Assembly: GCA_013054445.1 (NCBI GenBank)
Contig: JAAMPI010000827.1
Coordinates: 1-24,869 of the forward strand
DNA: 24,869 bases
Source: Cudoniella acicularis
Taxonomy: Eukaryota > Ascomycota > Leotiomycetes > Helotiales > Helotiaceae
Reading direction: 5' to 3'
Below the pieces are notes generated by a model that was not told where the DNA came from, ran no database searches, and saw only the letters and a list, made by a program, of their open reading frames with translations. Positions within the stretch are counted from its first letter, which is position 1. Every line of letters begins with the position of its first letter. Shown in pieces: positions 10,176 to 19,987 of this stretch. The position numbers and the translations under genes are program-made.

Positions 10176-10587
10176 ATTTGGTTGATCTAAGCATTGCTAA
10201 TGAGGAGGCCGTAAGCATAAGTTAATAAGAGAGGCCTTTGGTTTAAGGCTGTAAATTTCACTGTATTAGGCAATCTTATAAAAGTCTCTAAAGTGCTTTT
10301 TAACCTCTTCTTTTTTATATACAATACATGTTGTTTAGCTAAGAGTGGTTTTAATTATAGGATAATAAGATAGTCGTAATTACGTGTTAATTTGTGACGG
10401 TTCCTGCTGCCAGGCGACTCTCACATAACCACTCACCTGCACCTGGTAGTGCCCTACGACCTAGGGGATCCAAAATCGGCTCTAGCAGGAACCCTTATAA
10501 GGGGAGCAGAACAGGTGTCTTTGCAAACGCGGCTAGGAAACTATAGCCGGGGCACACAGGAGGCCAAAATGGGCTCCATATTATGGT
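10176..10587. other. Downstream AT-rich DNA with an inverted-repeat remnant
   Basis: No gene is seen. AT-rich 3' sequence (10200-10390) gives way to GC-richer DNA. TGTGACGG at 10394 resembles an LTR start, and GGTTCCTGCT (10399-10408) pairs exactly with AGCAGGAACC (10484-10493). A 12-bp palindrome CCCTTATAAGGG follows at 10492-10503. The block is probably a solo-LTR or MITE remnant, but no matching end or target duplication was identified. Confidence 0.35.
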
Positions 10588-10657
10588 GCTCAGGATGCTC
10601 AGGCTTTGCTCAGGCTCTGCTCAGGCTCTGCGCAGGCATGCTCACCCTCAGCTCAGG
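10588..10657 (-). repeat. GCTCAGG short repeat array, right of the hydrolase-ubiquitin gene
   Basis: Exact GCTCAGG copies start at 10588, 10597, 10608, 10619 and 10651, with degenerate copies between the last two. The motif is the reverse complement of the CCTGAGC array at 4780-4826, so the two arrays are inverted with respect to each other and enclose about 5.8 kb holding only the large gene. Confidence 0.75.
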
Positions 10658-11179
10658 TTAAAGCAGCAGCTGCTCACGTCCAGAGACTAAAACGGAACCA
10701 GCGAAAGAAAAAATTAATCCTTAGTCTGTGGGTAATCCCTTCTTGGAGCACGAGCATCTCCTGTTCAACGAGATACTTGTCGAGCTGATGCGCCGGAAAA
10801 ATTCGATAACGGGAGATACAAACATAATTGGCAAGCACTACACTCTCTGTATTGCGGAAATCATTGCCGTCGATACGTTTGTTCGGTTCTTCATGATTCT
10901 TTTCCCTCGCCATCAGCGGATACTAGCCATTTTAATCCTGCTACAGACGGTAGCCCTCCTAACCACCGTCGTGCAGCTCTGATTACAAAAGCAAGTTACC
11001 AATCTAGCAAGGATGAACAGGGAGATGTGGAAATTTGGATGTTTTGCCATTGAAAGCGCGTACTGGTCAGTTAGGAGTCGCGCTGACACTGGAGCAACGA
11101 GAGCGGTCGTGCGAGTATTGTGCTAGATGTGTTACCGGTTCACGATTCGGACCTCTCAAGCATTGTTTAACACGCTGGC
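10658..11179. other. Region between repeat array and HET relic; one unexplained open frame
   Basis: A frame at 10728-10982 encodes 84 residues ending in a hydrophobic stretch (RILAILILLQTVALLTTVVQL, nearly all aliphatic). After a TGA it continues as LQKQVTNLARMNREMWKFG up to a TAG near 11130. This might be a decayed coding segment upstream of the HET pseudogene, but no family is recognised and no splice structure supports it. Confidence 0.3.
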
Positions 11180-13132
11180 ATGGTACACCACGATCATGTT
11201 TTCAAGAGCGGTTTCACTTTTCGTAATTCCGGGTATCTCGTACGTATAAACAATATGCTGATAATGTACCGTCTTTGCTTCCGTGAGCTGGGGAAATTTG
11301 CCAACCCAAACCCCCCAAAACACAAGTACACTCGTCTCAAGGACCCGGAGGATATTCGACTGATACTGCTGTATCCACGACTTGCTTTCGGGCCCATCTG
11401 CTGCAGCCTGTTGCAAGGTCCACACATGAAGCTTATAATCTACGAGGCTATTTCGTACACCTGGGGAGTCATGGGCCCAACAGTTGCAGCTGATGAAGAA
11501 GATCTATCAAGAAGCGCTATTCACTACTATATTCCTGGGCCGGTCGTCATTACCTGAAGAACGAGGCCAGCCGGTACGTTCGTCGTGGCAGCTTTGATAT
11601 GATGGTGTTCATGGCGCGAACGGAAACGTGCGGCAACATTTCGAAGATGCCTGCTTGACTTTCGATCTATTGAATGAACTTCGGGTACTGGAGTGTGCCA
11701 TGGACAGTACGAAATATAACGTCTACCAGGTCTATGACGATTTACGAATCTCAAGGTCAAAGTCACGCCAATGGGACGCGCTTCTCAGGATATTGCAACG
11801 TCCTTGGTTCGAGCGCATCTGGGTTGTCCAGGAGGTTGCGCTAGCATACCAGGTACAAGTAAGGTACGGTGATGAAGCCATCAACTGGGACATTCTAGCA
11901 AGTGGTATGAAGAAACTGCACCACAGTCAGGATTTTCGACTTTGGCTCGAGTGCTTCCATGGAGTTCAGCTTCGACACGTGCAGCACACGAGCCTCTACA
12001 ATATCACTAGAATGCACCGATTCCGAAATAGGGTTCAAAATCAAGGGGGTGGCTCTTACTTCATTTGGCGTAGAGAAGGCAGCCGAGTTCCTCTTCTCTC
12101 CGAACTTCTTACTGGAAGCTTTTACCTCAAGGCCACGGATCCTAAGAACCATATTCATGGACTAATGGGCATTTGCCGCGATCCTGTGGAAGTGGGTAGC
12201 TCCGCCTCCGTGGAGAAAGTTTATCTGAACGCAGCCAAAGCACTATATGAAAGGGTGCTATCCATTTGTTGTTTCATGCTGCTGGTGTGGGAAACAGAGT
12301 TAGGACCACTTCTATCGCTCCTATGTTACCTTCATGGGTTCCAGGCTGGACCAACTCGCAAAAATATGAACGACTGTATATTTTGGGAGAGCTCAAAAGA
12401 ATTAAGGAATTCAAGGCCAGAGGGGAAGTGGAGCCCAAGATTAAGATCAAAGGAGGCCGGGTTCTTTCCCTCTCGGGGGTTTGCAATGATGTAATTGACG
12501 AACTCGGCCCTGTGCTCTTCAATCCAACACTCCCAGTCGGCGAATGGACAACCGATGAGGTGTTCCTGCTCGCAACCAAGTACGGGGAGTTTTGGACGCA
12601 ACTTAAAGACTCTACCCGCACCCGAGATCCATATCCTCATATTGCACAAGATCAATCGCTCCGGGAAGCATTTCGCAGAACGACAGTTACCGATAAACGG
12701 TGGTTTGGCTGGGATATATCATCGGACGAATTCTACAGCCTATTTCCTGAATGGGAAGAGAAACTTGAATCTTTCCTTGTCGAGCCCCGTGCGACATTTT
12801 CAGGCGGGGGAGAGGCTGTCTATCGATTGCTCCAGAGTATGGACAGAGTCACAGAACAGGTCAAATCTTCTTGTGGCGGCCGACAACTTTTCATTACCAA
12901 GAAGGGGTATATTGGATTGTGCCCTCCGTATGCGTTGCAAGGAGATCTCATTTCTATTACTCCTGGCATCCATGTTCCATTGGTTTTGAGGCAGGTTGAT
13001 ATTGATATTAAGCGAAAGGGAAAAGGTCCTGGAAAGAAGTACCAACTTGTTGGAGAATGCTACGTCCACGGATTAATGAATGGGGAGGCAATGTTGCTCG
13101 GAGTTACTGACAGGGAGATGGAATTAATTTGA
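11180..13132 (+). pseudogene. HET-domain (heterokaryon incompatibility) protein, broken
   Basis: The first segment (11180-11557) carries the HET opening: KYTRLKDPEDIRLILLYP, then YEAISYTWG. The next segment, in another frame (11628-12494), resumes with WDALLRILQRPWFERIWVVQE and ATDPKNHIHGLMGI, standard HET downstream blocks. The central core that should hold the LWIDAICINQ-like block is absent: only about 160 bp, with stops in all useful frames, lies between. A second shift near 12261-12270 moves the frame again, after which LPSWVPGW and a full C-terminus (GRQLFITKKGYIGLCP, GDLISI, VLRQ, ECYVHGLMNGEAM) follow to the stop at 13130-13132. HET proteins trigger cell death when incompatible hyphae fuse (PF06985). 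With the core deleted and one frameshift, this copy cannot make a normal product. The true start upstream of 11240 is unknown. Confidence 0.8.
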
Positions 13133-13776
13133 CAGATGATTTCGCCGTTTCAGGCAAGCTGTGAGCAGTTTGTTCCGTAGTGCTCATGAGGGTATTGGGA
13201 TTGCTGTACATACCTATTGGTTCGAATAAAGGGGGTTGTTAATTTCAGAAGAAAGAAATGCAAAAGGCAGCAGTGACATGGCTGTTGTCTATCTCAGGGC
13301 ATGCTGTAGCTACGCTAAAATGCCCCACAATCTGGCTTTGAATCAACGACATCAAAATTTCCAGCCGTTATACTCGTCAATGGCGAGTTCCTCTTCAAGG
13401 TCTTCTCCTTCCTAGTATGCCTGCAACTACCTACCAATACACTAGTAGAATACGAGTAGGCGCTGCGCTTTGCAGTTGAGATTGCGACTCGAGCGATCGA
13501 GTTTACCGCAACACCAACCTGTTTCGTGGTGCGCCGTACAAGTGGAATTAATAACAAGTCCATTATTATCATTCTTGAATTATCGAAGTGTGGCTTTTCG
13601 GATTCAACATTTTCACTCCCGTCGATTTCTCTGAGGGTCTCGAAAATCTAACACCTCGACCGCTTCTCGATTACTTAAAACATCTTTCAATATCAACAAG
13701 GGGCTCAGTTCATTCACCCCTCGAGTTGCGTCTTTTTTGTCTTCGAATCTGCTTTGAAACGCGTCCTCAACTTGTC
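13133..13776. other. Spacer between HET and APH pseudogenes
   Basis: No gene is supported. It would contain the 3' region of the HET relic and the promoter and 5' leader of the APH relic. Open sequence upstream of 13777 in the APH frame has a further ATG-less stretch from 13588 but no family similarity, so it is read as 5' leader. Confidence 0.4.
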
Positions 13777-15278
13777 ATGGATGACGATCAACAAGATTTT
13801 GATAATGTCGTATGGGATATAAATGATGAGGCTTGGGGAAAGACGGGAAAACGGCTTTGTACTAAGATGACTTGTCTCGCCATCGAATCTGTAGCGGCGG
13901 ACAAATGCGGAAAGCGAGCAACTCTAGTCCCGCCGTTGAGAGCCGGAGGTTACAACATGATCTACCGCATACGACTAGAAGAATTGTCAACCAACGATGG
14001 CATCGTTTTCCGAATCTCACGCCCCGATCTCACTCAGTTCCCAGAGGAAAAGACTATTGCTGAGGTAGCAACGGTGAAGTATATCAAAGAAAACACGAAT
14101 ATTCCGACCCCTCATGTATATCATTACGGCTCGTCAAGTTTGGACACTGAAATTGGTCCATATATAATTATGTCTTATATCAAGAATAACGGAAGCTTTT
14201 CAGCGGCGCTGAATGATCCAAAAATCAAGCCGGGTGAACCTCACATGTTAGACCTGAATGCTGAGGAAGAGAAGTTAGAGCATCTTTATGGACAAATGGC
14301 CGGCCATCCCCTTGAACTTTCATAACACCGGTTTCCTCGAATTGGTTCCTTACTCTTATCGAACTAGAATGGCTACGTTGTGGCAGGACGACCGGTATCC
14401 GTGAATATGAACAACATGATTCGCCTCGCCAACACACCAGCTTCTGTTCTTTCTCCAAAAGAAAAGACATACGAGATAGCGGACGAGTGGTATGCCGCAC
14501 TAGCGGAAATGCACCTAGCGCAGCTGATCTTTCAACACAATGATCTTGTTTTCACACCTGATGACTGCCAAAACAAATATGCAGCACGGCAGCTATTCCT
14601 GAAATTGGCTCGGAAAGGGCGACTCTCGACTTTTGGCTTCAAGAATGATACTTGGTCAGCACAATCCACCACAAGCTAGAAAGAAACGCTTTCCAAGCCA
14701 CCAAACGAGTCAGGTGCGACGATCTTCGTGTTGGCAACATCATGCTCAATGAGAATCAGAAGGTGGTTGCGGTCATTGATTGGGAATTCTCATATGTGGA
14801 ACCTGCACAGTTCTCTTTTGATCCTCTATGGTGGCTATTGTTGGAAAGTCTAGAGCGCTGGCCTGAGGGAATTGACAAATGGAGAAGTTTATGACTTGCG
14901 TTTGAAGACGTGGCTGCGCGCTATGAAGTAGCTGAGGATAATATGGGTTTGAATGCCCCATCATCTCGATTATTAGATCGTATGAGAGAGAGTTGGGAAA
15001 CTGGCAGGTTCTGGCTGGATTATGCTGCAAGGGAAAGCTGGGCCTTGGATAGCATATATTGGAAGTACTTGGATGAAAGAATTTTTGGAGTTAAGGAAAG
15101 GGACACTCGGAACCCGGAGGGGTGGAAGGACAGGATAGATCTCTTGGATATCAGAGAGCGAAGCGCTATGGAAGCATTCGTGCAAAGGAAGATGGAAGAA
15201 TCGCAGGATGTAATTTTAGTCAATTGGGAACCCGAAGCAGCCAAAAGTCGTTTGGCAGAGGGACAATTAAAACGTTGA
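13777..15278 (+). pseudogene. APH-family (aminoglycoside phosphotransferase fold) protein, broken
   Basis: From the ATG at 13777 the frame shows a fungal APH-type N-lobe (PPLRAGGYNMIYRIRLEE, IVFRISRPD, IPTPHVYHY, YIIMSYI). It then meets TAA at 14323-14325 and TAG at 14365-14367, while family-like sequence continues between and after them in the same frame (FPRIGSLLL, GRPVSVNMNNMIRLANTP, ALAEMHLAQLIFQHND). Between about 14640 and 14700 the frame shifts. The catalytic-loop equivalent RCDDLRVGNIML and VIDWEFSYVEPAQFSFDPLW follow, then TGA at 14892-14894, then an intact C-terminus to 15278. The fungal members (PF01636) are kinase-fold proteins with unknown substrates, not proven drug kinases. Each stop could arise from CAA, CAG or CGA by one C-to-T change. 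Three nonsense codons plus a frameshift make function very unlikely. Confidence 0.85.
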
Positions 15279-15968
15279 ACTTGGTAGCAATATTTGAAAG
15301 AAATATACCTCCTGAAAAGTTAATCATTTATTTCGAAAATGTGTATTCAACGTCAAATATCCTATCAAAAGAAAAGATTGCTTACTCGCCGGCTATTACT
15401 CACTAAGTTTGGGCTGACAAGGCAAGCTCGTTGGTTGCAGCAACCCTGACATTTCAGGAGAAGGGTAGTAAATTAATAATAATATTAGTTACGGTTGTAC
15501 TTTCGTACATACGTTTCAAAACTACCTGAGTTATATTGAGGAAGCAATTTATGGTTGGTTTATAATATATTAATCATTATTAAATGACAGGGTTGCTGAT
15601 CGGCCCAAATGGGTAGCTGAGAGGAAAGCCGACGAGTAGCGAGATCGTGAAGAAACACCTCGGAGTATTTAAATAACCATAAGTAATAACTTTGTTCTAT
15701 TTGTTGTTGCAAGTCAGAGACTCTTACGAGATTCACCATACTAAACTACTTGAATCTCGCTTGCCTCCAAGTTAATTAACTTTTGAAGTATTGATTAAAA
15801 AAAGATCACGTGATTGATTCGGTTATGTGCGCGGGAGAAAACAAGGAGTCGTAATTCATTCATCAACCACTGTCTCATTCTGCTCTTAATTATGAAAACA
15901 CTCTATGCTCTAGTATATTTAGAGCGAGCGAGTTTTACATTTTTCAACAAGTGAGTTTGGTTTTAGCA
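15279..15968. other. Intergenic region with a MITE-like element
   Basis: AT-rich and without a gene. It contains the inverted-repeat element at 15438-15598 and, further on, TCACGTGA at 15806-15813 in the presumed upstream region of the small ORF at 15969. Confidence 0.45.
15438..15598. mobile_element. MITE-like 161-bp element with 16-bp terminal inverted repeats
   Basis: The left end CAGCAACCCTGACATT (15438-15453) pairs with the right end AATGACAGGGTTGCTG (15583-15598), with one mismatch in 16. The interior is AT-rich, has no ORF, and contains the small palindrome GTACTTTCGTAC. No clear target-site duplication flanks it (GTTGGTTG on the left, ATCGGCCC on the right), so the ends are defined by the inverted repeat only. 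The CAG start is compatible with a hAT-type MITE, but the superfamily is not established. Confidence 0.6.
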
Positions 15969-16271
15969 ATGAGGGGCTCTTCTTCAAGGCCTGACCCCCA
16001 GCAGCCACAGTGTAGTATTTCGCACAAGCCCACTCAAACTGCGCTCCGTCTTAAAATGATCGAGCGAATGCTACAAACCCCCCTTCTAGAAACTGTTAGA
16101 TCAACGTTCTTGAAACCTAACCCCATCCATCTTGATTCAGCCGTCCTTCCAACTGTCCAACAACTCAAATTGCAATTCATTAAAACCCAAAATCCGGAAG
16201 TCAAAGTTTCCAACAAAAGAGCAGCCACTATCACCGTAGATCTTACATTTGATCTCCCTCCAGTCTCTTAA
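15969..16271 (+). CDS. Small hypothetical protein, 100 residues
   Basis: A single-exon frame from the ATG at 15969. The composition is protein-like: a Ser/Pro/Gln-rich start, an amphipathic middle (RLKMIERMLQTPLLETV) and a strand-like end (AATITVDLTFDLPPVS). No family, signal peptide or membrane segment is seen. A CACGTG lies 157-162 bp upstream. It may be a chance frame, a lineage-specific small gene or a repeat remnant. Confidence 0.3.
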   Translation: MRGSSSRPDPQQPQCSISHKPTQTALRLKMIERMLQTPLLETVRSTFLKPNPIHLDSAVLPTVQQLKLQFIKTQNPEVKVSNKRAATITVDLTFDLPPVS

Positions 16272-18340
16272 AAATTAAAGCTTATTTTCTCAAAGTCTCA
16301 GGGGCGGGGAAATATAAATGCAAGGGTTTAATTTCCGAGTTTGAAACCAACTGAACTGTCATAGCGGGACCCGGGGATTTCCGTCCCCCGCGCCGGGACT
16401 GACTGGACTGTGCCCCGGCAGTCAGTTTAGTCTATAGGCGAGCTGTTTCCCGAAGTCCCGTGAGGCTTGGAGGGTCTGAAACCCACGACGTGGACGCTTT
16501 TCGGCTGGGAAATGTCCGTAACTTGTCAGATATTAGTAAGACGAGGCGAGACGAGACAAGGTCGTTCGATTATTTCTCCACAGTTTTAAGGAAAGACAGG
16601 CGTGGCTCAGTTAGGGAGGGTTTGCGTGGGTTTCAAGAACGCTGATCTGGCAGTTTCTAGAATAAACTCATGAGAGACAGACCTTTTTGCGGATTTTTCA
16701 GTTTCTACTGAACAACTCCTTTTAGAGCGTAGCTTAATGAGTAGCATTGGCCGTGTTTTTATGCGGTGTCATTTCGGGGTATTAATTTGTTAATCCCTGT
16801 ATATAGCGTTTTATGCTTACTTCGTGAGATTTGTTCTTAACAGCACTCATAAGGACTTCGCTTCCCGATGAAGATTTCAGTAATAATGCTTCTAAATCTA
16901 AATAGCGTACGCCACCTTTCTCATGAGAAGGCGCACATGTTTGGATGCAGCGCAATCTTTGCTTACGGTGACGGTTAACTATCCTGCACTATGTAAAGAA
17001 AAATGGAGTTTCTTGAGGTACACAGCATCAGATTATCAGATGGCACTAATTTCGTAAAAAGGAAAAATGCCGTTTCAGTTATATTCCAAAAAGCAACTAA
17101 AAAGCAAATATTGCATCGTACCTGCGCAAATATATATACACGACCCGTTTAGGGCCAAACGACGAAAGCACAGCATAAAGGATTCATTTATATATTCGGT
17201 GAGCTATATTCTCTATCCTGAGTCCACGTTTTAATATAAATTCATGTATTCAGACCGGGTATTACCTGTCGTGCCACCACAGCAAAGCCTCGACTATATT
17301 GACTTCTTCCGCAAACGTGCGCGAAAGTACGTAAACAGCGGCTGTTTATAGTGTGGCGTCACTCTCACCCTCCTCGCATGCGGCACAGCGCAGGTACTGT
17401 GCCTTGCGAAAGCATGAATGGCAAACTCTATCCCAGTGCCGGTTTTACCTTTTAAAAGCCGGGAATTTAAGGACGTTGGTGTTGATGTTCGTTTTTAGGA
17501 AGAAGTAAGTTCCGATAAGCTGGGACGAAATGCAACGACTCGTTTGTAATTGGCAGATAACGAGAAAGGCTGCGTTTCGTAAATGTGAAAAGCAAAAGAG
17601 AGCTGAATTGCTGAAGGGGATGTGTCCAGCGAGAAGACAAGCCCCCTTGAGAATCATCGCTATGCGATTTGTGAAGGATTTGTTCCAAAGTATTTTTCAT
17701 GCAACTGTGCCGCTTGCGCGGCCGCATGCTCTCAATTCTGGAACAATAAACGTAATCCCTGGACCTGCTTCCCCGAAGCATGGCCATCAACCAATCTTGT
17801 GAAGGTAAGATGCCCAAAACGTATTCGTGGGTTGCATCACAGAATCGATGTGTGCTCATTTCCAGACCTTCCCCGTTGGGCCACGTTCAGCCTGGTTCCG
17901 CATTTCGATCATCAGGTCCTCCAGTCGTGTGTCTTCTAGAAAATCGTCCTTTTAGAAGACCATGCAGTTGACGAGATCGAGAGTTTCGCAATTGATGCCA
18001 CCGGGCCACCCCCTTCCCAATTTTAAGCATTCCCTGCCAATATTCTTCCCATGCAATTTTTGAGCCTATGAGAGATTGGGATGAAGCCCAAAGTCTGTCC
18101 CTATCGTTGGTCGTTTCTTCTTTCAGGCGTATATAGGCTGTCCCCCACTTTGAGCTTCCTTATGCGTTTTGATACTTGACGTCGCCAAGCACACCTTATT
18201 TTTTGATATCGATTCAAACTTGTTGCTGACGACACTTTCCAACATTATACCAATGGCCAACTGATATCTGCTCACGCCAACTGCAAAGAAATCTTCGAAT
18301 GTAATCGCCGAACGAGAGTGTCTGAAGAACCTTGGGAATT
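16272..18340. other. 2-kb stretch without a convincing gene
   Basis: A GC-rich patch at 16355-16450 (CCCGGGGA, CCCCGGCAGTCAGT beside ACTGACTG) stands out in AT-rich DNA. From 17450 to 17970 open frames overlap on both strands. The most gene-like, 17622-17816 on the plus strand, is Cys-rich (FSCNCAACAAACSQFW, WTCFPEAW) and ends at a plausible donor GTAAGA with an acceptor TTTCCAG about 50 bp on, but it lacks an ATG and matches no known domain. Part of 18000-18340 must be the promoter and leader of the GPCR gene. Confidence 0.35.
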
Positions 18341-19609
18341 ATGTCGGATCTGAGTCTACTGACGGGCAACCAGCGCATGGCGCTGGTTATAACTGAGAGA
18401 GTCAACTCGGGCTTGTCCTTACTCGGAATATTGTTCATCATCACGACGTTCATATTCTCCCCTTTCTTCAACAAACCAATAAATCGACTTATCTTCTTCG
18501 CAAGCTGGGGAAATATCGGCTCCAACATCGCGGGTCTGATTTCTGAAGCTGGTCCGGCAAGCATAACGGGGCCGAACCCCTCGACACTATGCCAAATCCA
18601 GGCATTCTTACTGCAAATGTTCCTCGGGGTTGACAATTATTGGGCGATATGTATGGCTATCAACGTGTATCTGATATTTTTCCGGGGCTTCACTATCGAG
18701 CAACTTCGACCGATGGATATAAAATATTTGGTGGCATGTTATGGGTTGTCTTTGGTTCCAGCACTTGTCTTTTGCTTCATCTCGGTCGAGCCAAGGGGAC
18801 ATATCTATGGTTCAGCAATCATCTGGTGCTGGATCGCGCCGAACTGGGATTGGCTTCGGTTGGTGGCGCTGTATTCCATCGCCTGGTAAGTTGAATCAAG
18901 TTTTGAACATTACGTTTAGCTACTGACCTGATTCAGGACCGCCATCATAATCGCCTCAGTCGTTTACGCCATGGCGGGTAAAGTTATTTGGTCCAAGAGA
19001 AGGCATCTGGATGGCTTCCTCAATCCCCTCAACGAGAATCCGTTCACCAACATCGTCACGACGGAAATCGAGATCACCCACGAGGAACGCTCCATCGTCA
19101 AGGATGCCGAGAGTCACGGCATGTCTGATCTTCCACCAAATGTTGATCCATACTCGGTCTCTATCCGGGTTGAACCTGTCGCTCGAGATCGCACTCTTCC
19201 CGCCGCCTTGCGAGTGCGGACCTTGACCCGGGATGTGGCAGAATCAGAGACTAATGCGGAGGCTTGGCTATATGCGCGTGTGGCTGTTCTGTTTTTCATG
19301 GCACTGCTCATTACCTGGGTGCCGACAAGTGTGAATCGTGTATATGCTTTGATACATCCGGAGGAACTCAACTTCCCACTCAACTATGTTTCCTCGTTTG
19401 TGTTTCCTTTGCAGGGTTTTTGGAACGCAGTGGTATATACAATAACCTCACAGAGCGCTTGCCGGCATCTATGGAATCAGCTTCGATACAGAGCGTGGGG
19501 CGGAAGGAGGCGAGAGACAAACTTGACGAGTCGGAGCAGTGAGAGTTTTCGTCGCTCAACAACGGGAAAGCAAAGACTCGCGAGCATTTCGAGTATGAGT
19601 CGGGGTTAA
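18341..19609 (+). CDS. Seven-transmembrane GPCR, cAMP-receptor-like fungal class
   Basis: Two exons (18341-18885 and 18937-19609) with a 51-nt GTAAGT...CAG intron give 405 residues, normal for the class. Hydrophobic segments in order: SGLSLLGILFIITTFIF (TM1), LIFFASWGNIGSNIAGLI (TM2), a third starting at CQIQAFLLQMFLG and running through NYWAICMAINVYLIFF, YLVACYGLSLVPALVFCF (TM4), LVALYSIAW continuing across the intron into AIIIASVVYAMA (TM5), then a long polar third cytoplasmic loop, VAVLFFMALLITWVPTSV (TM6) and FPLQGFWNAVVYTITS (TM7). The TM7 FWN.VVYT.TS block is typical of Git3/GprH-like and Dictyostelium CAR-like receptors. A Ser/Arg-rich tail follows TM7. Such receptors sit in the plasma membrane and couple to heterotrimeric G proteins; the ligand is unknown here. 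There is no lesion, so the gene is probably functional. The start is the first ATG in frame before TM1. Confidence 0.88.
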
Positions 19610-19987
19610 ATCTGCTTTTGTTTGAATTTATGTAGTCTCTGAGAGGCTTTAATATCAATATATTGCTTCTAACCGTGCGGCACTAGAAGTAAAATCTCGC
19701 AATATTTCATATTCTACTTCGACCACCGTCAAAGCAAAGATTTTCTTAAATTTGATTCGTCTTTGATGTGACATTGGAGGTGGATGGCGCGTGAAGCCTT
19801 AGGAAAAAGCCACCTGAGGGGTGCGGGTTGAGTTAATCAGGGAACTGTTTTGAAACTGACCAAATGATATGAGATGGAAGTAGAGAGGGTTGTCGGTGAC
19901 ACTCGGTCGTTTGGCAGCTTCGCTCCACTGTTTTCCACTTTTCTTATGGGAAATTATGAAGTGCAGATCGTATCTCTGGCCCGAGCT
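19610..19987. other. Spacer between two convergent genes
   Basis: This holds the 3' regions of the GPCR (plus strand) and of the esterase relic (minus strand). No ORF, repeat or RNA feature is recognised. Confidence 0.5.

Noticed and set aside
17467..17859. Minus-strand 130-residue frame
   Set aside because: It overlaps other frames of equal quality, has no recognisable domain and shows no splice or start context.
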